DNA of 64,000 bases, taken from NCBI GenBank assembly GCA_903864275.1, contig CAIPFE010000014.1:124001-188000 (forward strand), written 5' to 3'. Shown here in pieces: positions 16,620 to 24,407 of the stretch (positions are counted from its first letter, which is position 1; each line of letters opens with the position of its first letter). The position numbers and the translations under genes are program-made. The stretch comes from an uncultured Mucilaginibacter sp. (lineage in GTDB: Bacteria > Bacteroidota > Bacteroidia > Sphingobacteriales > Sphingobacteriaceae). The notes beneath the pieces were generated by a model that saw only the letters and a program-made list of their open reading frames with translations, did not search any database and was not told where the DNA came from.

Positions 16620-17990
16620 CTAATTAAGCTCCTTTTCCCATTTACTTACTACAGCGGTTGCCATGGCATTACCTAAAACGTTAGTGGCAGAGCGTCCCAT
16701 ATCAAGCAACGGATCAATTCCGATTAAGAGAGCTAATCCCGCTTCCGGAATATTAAATAATGATAATGTCCCCGCTATTACCACCAGCGAAGCCCGCGGA
16801 ACGCCGGCGACGCCCTTGCTGGTGAGCATCAGGATGAGCAGCATGGTCAGTTGCTGGCCAAATGATAAATGCATATTATACGCCTGCGCCAGGAACAGGG
16901 ATGCGAAGGTCATGTACATCATGGAGCCATCCAGGTTAAAGGAATAGCCTAATGGCAAAACGAAGCTTACTATTTTGTTACTGCAGCCAAAGCGCTCCAG
17001 TTCTAACAGCACTTTGGGGTAAGCGGCTTCACTGGTTGACGTGCCGAAAGCGATCAGCATGGCATCTTTAATATTGTTGACCAGTGTAAACACGCGCTTG
17101 TTGAGTACGACAAACCCGGCGAAAACAATAATGAGCCATAGGATGATGAGCGAAAAGTAAAACTCGCCGATGAAAATGGCATAGGTAGACAATATGCCCA
17201 GCCCCTGTTTGGCAACGATAGCTGTTATCGCGCCGAATACCGCCAATGGGGCAAGCTTCATCACGTAGCCGGTTATTTTCAGTATCACATGTGCAATAGC
17301 GTCGAGCGCTTTTATTACAATTGCTCCTTTCTCCCCTATCGCTGCCGTTGCTATCCCGAAAAACAGGGAGAATACCACGATCTGCAAAATTTCATTATTG
17401 GCCATCGCCTCAAAAAAGCTTCTGGGAAAGACATGGCCTACAAAATCCTTTAAGGATAGCGCTGCTTTTTTTATGTCTGGATTCAGATGGCTATCGGGCA
17501 GTGCTAAGTGCATCTCTCTTCCCGGTTCAAAAAGGTTAACTAGCAACATGCCCAAAAGCAGCGAGATCAACGTGGCGCTTAAAAACCAAAGCAATGTTTT
17601 ACCACCGATGCGCCCGACTGCTTTTATATCGCCAACTTTGGCCACGCCTACAACTAATGTGCTAAACACCAGCGGCGCCACGATCATTTTTATCAGCCGG
17701 AGAAAAATATCGCTTAAAATAGTAAATCCTTCCAGCTTATCCTCGCGCAACGCATCATTTTCATTACGAACGTTAACCTGGGCCAGGCGCTGTGTTTTAA
17801 GGTCTTTATATACTACTGCCGTACTGTCTTTTAACCCGGTTAAACGGCTATCAATATTTTTTATACTTGTTTCAGCGCCATTCAGCTTTAAATTAATGGC
17901 ATTGACTACATAAACATTGTACAAATACCCGGCAATCACCCCCAAAATAAGGGCGATAAAAATATAAAGAGTGAGTTTGCTTTTTTGCAT
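16620..17990 (-). CDS. Dicarboxylate/amino acid:cation symporter (DAACS family)
   Basis: A 456-residue multi-pass protein with the glutamate/dicarboxylate transporter motifs: LRLIKMIVAPLVFSTLVVG, the serine-rich FGTSTSEAAYP hairpin loop (HP1), LPLGYSFNLDGSMMYM (TM7, the NxDG motif) and SKGVAGVPRASLVV (HP2). It imports C4-dicarboxylates or acidic amino acids with Na+ or H+. Between TM1 and TM2 (about residues 26-90) there is a hydrophilic, coiled-coil-like stretch (LNGAETSIKNIDSRLTGL) longer than in DctA or GltP. The gene lies downstream of the disrupted serine hydrolase, with a hairpin repeat between. Confidence 0.9.
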   Translation of the reverse strand: MQKSKLTLYIFIALILGVIAGYLYNVYVVNAINLKLNGAETSIKNIDSRLTGLKDSTAVVYKDLKTQRLAQVNVRNENDALREDKLEGFTILSDIFLRLIKMIVAPLVFSTLVVGVAKVGDIKAVGRIGGKTLLWFLSATLISLLLGMLLVNLFEPGREMHLALPDSHLNPDIKKAALSLKDFVGHVFPRSFFEAMANNEILQIVVFSLFFGIATAAIGEKGAIVIKALDAIAHVILKITGYVMKLAPLAVFGAITAIVAKQGLGILSTYAIFIGEFYFSLIILWLIIVFAGFVVLNKRVFTLVNNIKDAMLIAFGTSTSEAAYPKVLLELERFGCSNKIVSFVLPLGYSFNLDGSMMYMTFASLFLAQAYNMHLSFGQQLTMLLILMLTSKGVAGVPRASLVVIAGTLSLFNIPEAGLALLIGIDPLLDMGRSATNVLGNAMATAVVSKWEKELN

Positions 17991-18061
17991 GGCCCCGCTT
18001 GAGGGTGCAAAAGTAAGGTTTAGAGGTTAGAGATTGGTGATTAGAGTTTAGTTTTTTCTTT

Positions 18062-18186
18062 AGTCCGAAAGTTGGAAAGTCCGGAAATCCTAAAGAAAGA
18101 AATAGTTAAGGCGCTTTCTTTTAGATTAACTCTATCCGCGTGGCCGCAGCTTCTTTCGGACTTTCGGACTTCCCGACTTTCGGTCT
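18062..18186. repeat. CTTTCGG-type hairpin array, locus 1
   Basis: The left arm (18062-18100) has words GTCCGAAAG, TTGGAAAG, TCCGGAAA and TCCTAAAG. The right arm (18150-18186) reads CTTCTTTCGGACTTTCGGAC followed by TTCCCGACTTTCGGTCT. The arms are largely complementary around a 49-base centre. The end of the right arm (GACTTCCCGACTTTCGGTCT) is the exact complement of the left arm start at locus 3 (60318), 42 kb away. It ends 6 bp before the stop of the disrupted serine hydrolase gene. Confidence 0.75.
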
Positions 18187-18191
18187 CCCCC

Positions 18192-19337
18192 TCACTCCAC
18201 CTTCTTCACCTTAAAACTGCCGTCGTTTGCTTTGATCATAAACCCGTCTACTTTTCCGTTGGTATCTTTTGTGAAGGAATGGGTATTGAAAATAACTTCA
18301 TAAAAAAAGAAATCAGTGCTATTTGCAAAATGCATCAACCAAGCGACTGGCGAGCTGCTGTCACGAAACCATAATTTTCCGTTCCTATGGAAAATGGTAA
18401 CCGTTTGGTCCAACCCATCACGGAATTTATATTTCCCGCAATAAGCGTTTAATATACTATCCGGAACTATAACTTCTTTTTTTAGCGTGGGCGTGTAAAA
18501 GCCTTTCCAGCCATAAACGGTTGCTACGCTATTGGTTATTTCTTCTGTAAGATCGATGTACATGGCCAGGTCAGTATTCGCCATGATCACCACGCCATTG
18601 CCGCCTTTTATTGAAGCATAGTAATCGGAAACAAACCCTTCATTTAGCCCATCGTGATGAGAATAAGTGTGATCGCCTTTTTGCTCAATGAAGAAACCAA
18701 GGGCGTTTGTTTTTTCAATTTGAGGCGTAAACATTTGCATGATGGCAGCAGCCGAAAGTATTTTATTGCTTTTGTTTTGAAGGGATAACTGCAATTCGAT
18801 AATAAATTTCGCGAAGTCGGACGGTGTAGACCAAAGGCCGGCGCCACAGGCGTTTTCGGGATAATGATAATATTTGCAGCCTATTGCTTTTCCGTCGGAG
18901 CGATAAGCCGTGGCGAGATTTTTATCTGCCGGGCCCGTTATATTTTCGTCATACATGGTATGGTTCATCCCTAAAGGTTTAAAAATAGTATTGCTGATGT
19001 ACCTGGTATAAGACTGGCCGGTAATATCCACGGTCATTAACTCTGCTATTTCATACCCACCGCCTGAATATTCAAACCTGGTTCCCGGCTCAAAAATTGA
19101 TCTAACTGCCGGGGAATTGGCAGGCGTTTGGCCATTTAGTATCTCTATAAGTGTCGGAATGGGCTGCCCCCATTTATATCCATCAAAACCATGGACAGAA
19201 AGACCGGCTGTATGGCTAAGCAATTCAATCGTATTTATTTTCTTCCTGTGGCTCACGGTATCATAAGGAAATTTCCAACTCCTGAGGTAATCGTTAATAT
19301 CCCTGTTCAAATCAAGTTTGCCATCCTGCACCAGCTT
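18192..19337 (-). pseudogene. Serine beta-lactamase-like hydrolase, 3' part (cut by IS)
   Basis: This is the downstream two-thirds of a class C beta-lactamase/D-Ala-D-Ala carboxypeptidase-like gene. It reads on from the codons for MKLV at the insertion point: QDGKLDLNRDINDYL, a FEYSGGGYE segment (the Tyr of the YxN/YSG motif) and GDHTYSHHDGLNEGF (equivalent to the third KTG/HxG box). The N-terminal part with the nucleophile lies beyond the IS at 20722-21069. Rejoining the two through the target duplication gives one intact frame of about 494 residues. An ATG near the cut could allow a 382-residue product, but it would lack the SxxK nucleophile. Confidence 0.88.
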
Positions 19338-19375
19338 CACTGTTGTCCGGGGAAAGTTTTTTTTGGATAAAAAAT

Positions 19376-19400
19376 AAGGGGTAGCTAAAAGCTGCCCCTT
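19376..19400 (+). terminator. Hairpin at the left end of the IS
   Basis: AAGGGGTAGCT (19376-19386) pairs with AGCTGCCCCTT (19390-19400), with one G-U-type pair and a 3-base loop. It sits between the left terminal repeat and the transposase promoter box. In other insertion sequences, hairpins in this place block read-through transcription from host genes; I infer the same role here. Confidence 0.55.
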
Positions 19401-19408
19401 TGTGTTGA

Positions 19409-19416
19409 TATATTTG
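19409..19416 (+). promoter_or_regulatory. Predicted -7 box of the transposase gene (TATATTTG)
   Basis: TATATTTG matches TAnnTTTG exactly and is 24 bp before the transposase ATG, just after the left-end hairpin. It is the likely native promoter of the IS. Confidence 0.55.
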
Positions 19417-19440
19417 AGTTACCACACCTAAATACTCAAC

Positions 19441-20658
19441 ATGGGCAAAAGTACATTTTTTACCGGACAGCCGGTATTGGCTCAACTGCTGCAATTAATA
19501 GATCGTAATTCGATAAGGTCTTTAGCGCGCGCCGGCCAGCACGACCGGTACTATAAACATTTTGATACTTTCACGCACCTGGTAACCATGCTTTATTGTG
19601 CCTTAAACAAGTGTACAAGCAGCCGTGAAGTGGTTAGCGGCATGAAAGCCTGCCACCATAAGCTCAAACATGTTGGCATCAGTAAAGCACCGGGCAAAAG
19701 CACTCTATGTGATGCCAATATGAACCGCTCCTTTGAGGTATTTGCCCGGATTTATGACAAGTTATATCAAAGGCATAAGCAACTTTTACCGGACAGCCGG
19801 TTGAAGATCGATCCCAGGCTTTTTATAGCGGATGCCTCTACAATTACTTTGTTCCAGCAAATACTCAAGGCGCCAAGCCCGGGAAAGATAAATGGAAAAC
19901 GAAAAGGTGGCATTAAGGTCCATACGCTGATTAACGCAGCTGATGATGTGCCTTTAAAGATAAGCTTTACAGCTGCCAGTGCCAATGATATGCCATTTCT
20001 CAAAGAAATTCACTTGGCGGCAGGCTCATTCATCGTTTTTGATAAAGGCTATGTAGATTATTCAGAATACGAAAGAATGAGCAATGAGGGCGTGTTTTTC
20101 ATCACAAGGCAAAAAAAGGATGCCAGGTATGCAGCAACCCATGCTAACCAGGTCAGTTCAGAGAGCCAGGCATTAGGTATACAGGAAGACAGGTGTGTTA
20201 TACAAGGGACGCGGACACAGCAGGAGAAAATCAAGCTTCACGTTCGCCTGATTACCTTTTTTGATAAGGAAACCGGAAGGGCTTTTGAGTTTTTGACTAA
20301 CAACTTTTCATTGCCCCCCGAATGTATCGCTGATATGTACAAAAAACGATGGCTCATTGAAATCTTGTTCAAACGAGTCAAACAAAACTTTCCCCTTAAA
20401 TACTTCCTGGGAGATAATGAGAACGCTATAAAAATTCAAATATGGTGTGCCTTTATCGCCGACCTACTCATCAAACTTGTACAGGTACAGCTCAAAAGGA
20501 AATGGGCGTTTTCAAATTTAAGCTCAATTATTAGGCTGCACCTGATGAGTTATATCAGTTTATCTGATTTCCTGAACAATCCTGAAAAGCTGTCCGTGCA
20601 ACCCAGGAAAACCAACCAGCTAAAATTACAGGGCTTGGAAATCGGTTTTAAAACATAA
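19441..20658 (+). CDS. IS4-family transposase (DUF4372 + DDE)
   Basis: The 405-residue protein begins with a DUF4372-type N-terminal region (about 5-75) and continues into the DDE_Tnp_1 catalytic core. The catalytic residues fit Asp131 (FIADAST), Asp201 (IVFDKGY) and Glu307 in the IS4 signature Y-x2-R-x3-E-x6-K (Tyr300, Arg303, Glu307, Lys314; YKKRWLIEILFKRVK). The frame is undamaged and the element's ends are perfect, so it is probably active. It uses a cut-and-paste mechanism. Confidence 0.94.
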   Translation: MGKSTFFTGQPVLAQLLQLIDRNSIRSLARAGQHDRYYKHFDTFTHLVTMLYCALNKCTSSREVVSGMKACHHKLKHVGISKAPGKSTLCDANMNRSFEVFARIYDKLYQRHKQLLPDSRLKIDPRLFIADASTITLFQQILKAPSPGKINGKRKGGIKVHTLINAADDVPLKISFTAASANDMPFLKEIHLAAGSFIVFDKGYVDYSEYERMSNEGVFFITRQKKDARYAATHANQVSSESQALGIQEDRCVIQGTRTQQEKIKLHVRLITFFDKETGRAFEFLTNNFSLPPECIADMYKKRWLIEILFKRVKQNFPLKYFLGDNENAIKIQIWCAFIADLLIKLVQVQLKRKWAFSNLSSIIRLHLMSYISLSDFLNNPEKLSVQPRKTNQLKLQGLEIGFKT

Positions 20659-20721
20659 AATGCCCAAGCAAGCTTCTAACAACGGTTTTTTCAACTTTCT
20701 CATTTTCCCCGGACAACAGTG

Positions 20722-21069
20722 CACCAGCTTCATCATGCCTACAGCGTTTATTGATTTACCAATGGATGCCGCCTGGAACATCGTTTCGGGTGTAACCAGG
20801 ATTTTCTTTGCAGTATCAGCCCATCCATAACCCTTTACCCATTCAACTTTATAATTATTGATAATAGCGATGCCTACCCCGTTAATATGGTAGTATGCCA
20901 TCCTGTTCACAATATTCCATCCGGTACTATCCTGTATTTTCACCCAGCCTCCCAGGTTGTTTTCTACCTTCCTTATCCTGGCTTCAACTTCAGGGCTGTA
21001 TGGTTTAGTTCTTTGCGCTTTCAAGCCGGTAGCGACTGAAAGCAGCACGAATACATAATATCTTTTCAT
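20722..21069 (-). pseudogene. Serine beta-lactamase-like hydrolase, 5' part (cut by IS)
   Basis: This part encodes a signal peptide (MKRYYVFVLLSVATGLKAQ) and the first 116 residues of the hydrolase, including the SxxK nucleophile motif Ser102-Ile-Gly-Lys105 in QAASIGKSINAVG. After MMKLV the frame runs into the IS and would add about 30 foreign residues before a stop at 20626. The real continuation is at 19337 and below. The start is 3 bp from the stop of the upstream gene (21073-21627), so the two formed an operon. Substrate is unknown: the family covers beta-lactamases, peptidases and esterases. Confidence 0.88.
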
Positions 21070-21072
21070 GAC

Positions 21073-21627
21073 CTATTTTGATAAGTAGTTAAACTGGTAT
21101 GCCCTGTCGCTACTTCGGATGTACTTTTTCGTATACCTGCTAAACACTGCGAAGGATTGCGGTTTTCCGTTTACGATCATTTCATTTGCGCTGAGGCGGA
21201 AAGAAAGCACGTCTTTTGGTGTTTGGATCAACCTATCTTTTACCATATCGTTAATAATGGCTTCTTGCTGCCGGGTTTCATCTGCGTCTTTTTGGCGGGC
21301 AACGGCCTTTTGCCTTTGCCACAAGATAGGTGTCAGGTTCCCGATAAGGTCGGCGTAGCGGCCGAGGTTTTCGGCTGGGACCGGCTTGTTATTAACGAAC
21401 AATTTTGGCAGGCGGTCGCCTACTTGCACCAGTTTGTACCGGGTTCCATCCGGGCCTGTCGTAGTAATGGTATTGAGGTAATTTTCTTCTGCAGCCGGTG
21501 CCGACGCCGGGAAATTTACCGCCGTACTTGCAGGTAAGCTGCTTTTTGTTGTTTGGGCCGAAACAGAAGCTACCGCAACGCAAAGGCTAATGAGGGACAG
21601 CCGCAACTCTTTTTTGAATTTTTTCAT
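21073..21627 (-). CDS. Secreted protein of unknown function
   Basis: A 184-residue protein with a signal sequence (LSLISLCVAVASVSA). The mature part has a TRYKLVQVGDRLPKLFVNNK strand-rich segment and a C-terminal stretch, MIVNGKPQSFAVFSRYTKKYI. That stretch resembles the VNGK-x-Q...F...Y pattern seen in short proteins associated with BlaR1/M56 peptidases in Bacteroidota; the likeness is weak. The gene overlaps the start region of the disrupted serine hydrolase closely (3 bp gap), so the pair was probably one transcript. It is divergent from a membrane-anchored winged-helix regulator. Confidence 0.6.
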   Translation of the reverse strand: MKKFKKELRLSLISLCVAVASVSAQTTKSSLPASTAVNFPASAPAAEENYLNTITTTGPDGTRYKLVQVGDRLPKLFVNNKPVPAENLGRYADLIGNLTPILWQRQKAVARQKDADETRQQEAIINDMVKDRLIQTPKDVLSFRLSANEMIVNGKPQSFAVFSRYTKKYIRSSDRAYQFNYLSK

Positions 21628-21647
21628 TTTCGCTTTTTTTGATGGGT

Positions 21648-21655
21648 CAAAGCTA
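21648..21655 (-). promoter_or_regulatory. Predicted -7 box TAGCTTTG (minus)
   Basis: On the minus strand this reads TAGCTTTG, a match to TAnnTTTG, 21 bp before the start of the 184-residue secreted protein. It would drive the operon that includes the disrupted serine hydrolase. Confidence 0.5.
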
Positions 21656-21751
21656 TGGCCGGCAGGCGCTAACCCGCGTATAGAAAGGGTTCAGAAAGTA
21701 TTCAGAAAAGCTTCAGGTTTTCTGTTTGGCTATGGATAAGGTTATATTTAT

Positions 21752-21759
21752 TACTTTTG
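21752..21759 (+). promoter_or_regulatory. Predicted -7 box TACTTTTG, 5 bp from a start codon
   Basis: TACTTTTG matches TAnnTTTG and ends only 5 bp before the ATG at 21764. Transcription would begin at or next to the start codon, giving a leaderless mRNA. Confidence 0.45.
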
Positions 21760-21763
21760 ATAC

Positions 21764-22372
21764 ATGAATAACAAGCCTTTTATACTCAATAACCGGTTTT
21801 GGATATATCCGCAACTTGGGTTGGTAAAACAAACCAGCCCGGTTAAAGAAAGCAAGCTTGAGCCGCGATTGATGCAGTTGCTTTGCATATTGGCCTCGTA
21901 TGCCGGGGAGTTAGTTAGCCGGGAATTGCTTACCAAAGAGGTATGGGATGATTACGGCAATGCCGACGAAGGCCTTACCCAGGCAATCTCCTATCTGCGC
22001 AAGGTGCTTAATGATGAGGTAAAAGAACTGATTGAAACGGTCCCAAAAAAAGGCTATGTGCTGCATGCAGCCATTACTGCAGAACTGCCCGCAACAGATA
22101 TGCAGGCCCCGTTAACGCCAAACAAAAAAAAAGTTTATTGGGTAGTGCTCGCCGCTGCGATTGTGCTGATCATAACCGCATATTTTCTGTTCATATTTAA
22201 TCACAGCAAACAAGCGATTTACCCGGCAGATGTCATTAATGGAAATAAGTCAACTGACACCCCAGGCGTCTCGCATCCTGATATTGTTGAAAAGAAACAA
22301 AAGCCAACCAACCCGGATGCATTGCCTGACACAAATAAAAAGACAGTCAAATCTCCAGATGCAAAACGTTGA
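21764..22372 (+). CDS. Membrane-anchored winged-helix transcriptional regulator (CadC-like)
   Basis: Residues 1-110 form an OmpR/PhoB-type winged helix: LEPRLMQLLCILASYAGELV, SRELLTKEVWDDYGNADEGL, AISYLRKVLNDEVKELIETV and PKKGYVL. One membrane helix follows (about 125-145, VYWVVLAAAIVLIITAYFLF). A short Pro/Lys/Asp-rich tail of about 55 residues lies outside. This layout, DNA-binding in the cytosol with a periplasmic tail, is that of CadC/ToxR regulators, but no sensor domain is recognisable. It is divergent from the secreted protein/serine hydrolase operon and is its most likely regulator by position. The stop codon lies within a repeat. Confidence 0.78.
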   Translation: MNNKPFILNNRFWIYPQLGLVKQTSPVKESKLEPRLMQLLCILASYAGELVSRELLTKEVWDDYGNADEGLTQAISYLRKVLNDEVKELIETVPKKGYVLHAAITAELPATDMQAPLTPNKKKVYWVVLAAAIVLIITAYFLFIFNHSKQAIYPADVINGNKSTDTPGVSHPDIVEKKQKPTNPDALPDTNKKTVKSPDAKR

Positions 22373-22413
22373 TCCACCTGATCAACTTATCTAACCCAAT
22401 CCACTTAATCAAC
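22368..22413. repeat. CAACCTAATC-type word array between convergent genes
   Basis: GTTGATC at 22368-22374 and GATCAAC at 22380-22386 are exact complements, followed by words CTAACCCAATCC and ACTTAATCAACC. The TGA stop of the winged-helix gene (22370-22372) is inside the first arm. The array ends at the Dps stop codon. The words belong to the family of the larger array at 55511-55735. Confidence 0.5.
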
Positions 22414-22887
22414 CTATTTTAGGTGCGACCGCAGCATCCAGGCCATTTTTTCGTGCTCTTCCATCAGGCCGGTGATATAATCACTTGTGCCGTAATCATG
22501 ATATTTGGAAGCGAAAGGGTCAATATTTCCGCGGATAAATTCGATAATACTTTCGTGATCTTCTACCAATTCCTTTATATAATCAAGGCTGCCGTTTTTG
22601 TCTCCGATCTTTTCGGTTAGGTGTGTAAGTTCAAGAAAGCTGCTCAGGGTAGCAGGGGCATAATGCCCCAGGGTGCGTATCCTCTCCGCAACGCTGTCCA
22701 TAGCATCGTCTAACTGCTCGTACTGGCTTTCAAAAAATAGGTGCATGGAGTGAAAGTCGGCGCCTTCAACATTCCAGTGGGCATTGCGGGTTTTGGTGTA
22801 CAAAATAAATTCGTCGGCCAATAATTTCGACAGTTCAAAAGATACAGCCTTCCTGCTTTCTCCGGTAATTCCAATGATATTTGCCAT
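22414..22887 (-). CDS. dps: Dps-family DNA protection/ferritin-like protein
   Basis: The 157-residue protein has the Dps ferroxidase signature: NAHWNVEGADFHSMHLFFE, followed by YEQLDDAMDSVAERIRTLG, which supplies His and acidic ligands at the dimer interface. Length and helical pattern fit the family. Dps dodecamers oxidise Fe(II) with peroxide, store iron and protect DNA under starvation or oxidative stress. It converges with the winged-helix regulator gene and is followed upstream by a hairpin repeat and ybjQ-like gene. Confidence 0.93.
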   Translation of the reverse strand: MANIIGITGESRKAVSFELSKLLADEFILYTKTRNAHWNVEGADFHSMHLFFESQYEQLDDAMDSVAERIRTLGHYAPATLSSFLELTHLTEKIGDKNGSLDYIKELVEDHESIIEFIRGNIDPFASKYHDYGTSDYITGLMEEHEKMAWMLRSHLK

Positions 22888-22970
22888 GTTGTTTTTTTCT
22901 TACAAAATTGTAAAAACAATAGCAAAAACAAAGTATAAATGTGTGTTATGATTTTATCATGACGTGCAGT

Positions 22971-23061
22971 GAAGTCCGAAAGTCCGGAAGTCGGAAAGAA
23001 GCGTTTTCAATATTTTTTGCAGCTTCTTTCGGACTTCCAAACTTTCCGACTTCCGAACTTC
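22971..23061. repeat. CTTTCGG-type hairpin array, locus 2
   Basis: Left arm 22971-23002 has the words GAAGTCCGAAAGTCCGGAAG and TCGGAAAGAAGC. Right arm 23019-23061 begins GCAGCTTCTTTCGGACTTCC and continues with AAACTTTCCGACTTCCGAAC. The loop is about 16 bases. Its right arm shares CTTCTTTCGGACTT with loci 1 and 3. The right arm's last bases contribute to the TGA stop of the YbjQ gene (23060-23062, minus strand). Confidence 0.78.
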
Positions 23062-23380
23062 ATATTTTCTCAACGACAACAGCACTGCCGTAAGCCAAAA
23101 CCTCCGTAACGCCCTGCAGAACTTCGTTGGCATCATAACGCATATTGATCACAGCATTTGCGCCATGCTGCTGTGTATGCTGTACCATTAACTGGTAAGC
23201 CTCTTCACGGGCGGTTTCACAGAGCTCCGTGTAAATGGTATTCCTGCCGCCGAAAACGGTTTGCAGGCCGCCCATAACGTTTCCGCCAATACCGCGCGAA
23301 CGTACGGTGATCCCCCTTATAATACCCAAATGCTGGGTAACTTTGTACCCTTCTAAAAATGTGCTTGTTGTAACTAACAT
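23060..23380 (-). CDS. YbjQ/UPF0145 family protein
   Basis: A 106-residue protein of the YbjQ family (putative heavy-metal-binding domain). It shows the family features LGIIRGITVRSRGIGGNVMG, ELCETAREEAYQLMVQHTQQ and GANAVINMRYDAN, and the usual length of about 105. The name reflects structural likeness only; a metal or a reaction has not been shown. Proteins of this family form pentamers. It stands between the Dps hairpin repeat and a divergent UspA gene. Confidence 0.88.
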   Translation of the reverse strand: MLVTTSTFLEGYKVTQHLGIIRGITVRSRGIGGNVMGGLQTVFGGRNTIYTELCETAREEAYQLMVQHTQQHGANAVINMRYDANEVLQGVTEVLAYGSAVVVEKI

Positions 23381-23555
23381 GATCGCTTAAGATTTAATGT
23401 GACTGTTTAAAGATACTAATTGGACGCCACCAAATACCAAAAGTAACAAACCAGGAAAAATATATTAAACACATCTGCATCATGCAAATACATGACCATC
23501 GTCATTTTATAGGCAAACATTTTAACCCAACTTTATATTATTAAATATTATTGAA

Positions 23556-24386
23556 ATGAAAACCATACTTGTATTAACCGACCTTTCAAAAAAAGCTGAA
23601 AATGCAGCAGTATTTGCATTGAAAATAGCCGAAAAAAATCAGGCAAACATTATTTTGTACCACGCTCTCGAAATCTTTGAATCTGTTAATACAGTCGAAT
23701 CATCTTCATGGGTATACGAAAATTCTGAAGTGATCAGGGCCGAAAGCTTAACAGCATTACGGCAATTAGAAAACAACCTGGTAGCGCATCGCCAGCCCGG
23801 GGCGTTTGAACCATCGATCAGTTTGTTAAACGAAATGGGATATGATTTGGGGGCGAATGTAAGTCAACTCGTAAGAGAGAAGAATATCGATCTTGTTGTA
23901 ATGGGAACCAGGGGAGACAATACAATATCGCACGTCTTCAACGGCAGTGATGCCGAGGATATACTTACACATGTATCCTGCCCTGTTTTATTTGTTCCTG
24001 AAACCGCTGGTTTTGACCAATTTAAAACTATTGTTTTTGCCAATGACCTAAAAAAGCATTATGACAAACCTATAAATTTTTTAGTTGACATCGCCCGATT
24101 GAACAATTCACAAATTATTGTTACTCATATCGGGGACTATGAAAACAACGTCCACAGGTGTTTAAATTTTATGAAAAAAAACCTGGCATACACTAACGTA
24201 AGATCGCGGCTGATCCCTTTAAAAAAAATGAGTGAGCAATTGAGAGGCTTTGCATCAAGCATGAAAGCAGATCTTATCGTATTGATACATCACAAAAATG
24301 ATAAGCTGGAGAATTTCTTTCATGGGAGTGAAAGTAAGCACATGTTGGATCATAACGAAATGCCGCTGTTGATTTTACAAGGCTGA
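23556..24386 (+). CDS. Double-domain universal stress protein
   Basis: Two UspA domains are fused in 276 residues. The first (1-145) is complete: TILVLTDLSKKAENAA, and the ATP-binding tail VMGTRGDNTISHVFNGSDAE followed by SCPVLFVPE. The second (about 150-276) is degenerate, with IVFANDLKKHYDKP and LIHHKNDKLENFFHGSESKH, lacking the strict GxxG motif. Such proteins bind ATP and act in stress survival. It is transcribed alone, next to stress-linked dps and ybjQ-like genes. Confidence 0.88.
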   Translation: MKTILVLTDLSKKAENAAVFALKIAEKNQANIILYHALEIFESVNTVESSSWVYENSEVIRAESLTALRQLENNLVAHRQPGAFEPSISLLNEMGYDLGANVSQLVREKNIDLVVMGTRGDNTISHVFNGSDAEDILTHVSCPVLFVPETAGFDQFKTIVFANDLKKHYDKPINFLVDIARLNNSQIIVTHIGDYENNVHRCLNFMKKNLAYTNVRSRLIPLKKMSEQLRGFASSMKADLIVLIHHKNDKLENFFHGSESKHMLDHNEMPLLILQG

Positions 24387-24407
24387 TACTGAAAAAATCA
24401 GTCATTA

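Larger units (their letters stand above)
19338..20721 (+). mobile_element. IS4-family insertion sequence, apparently intact (about 1.38 kb)
   Basis: The ends are a perfect 18-bp inverted repeat, CACTGTTGTCCGGGGAAA, at 19338-19355 and 20704-20721. The flanks carry the direct repeat CACCAGCTT at 19329-19337 and 20722-20730. Because the flanking bases also match, the duplication could be called 9, 11 or 13 bp by moving the IS end to CACTG, ACTG or CTG. The element carries one transposase gene, a promoter box and a hairpin near the left end. It interrupts a beta-lactamase-like gene whose frame resumes exactly on the other side, so the insertion is recent. Confidence 0.93.
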
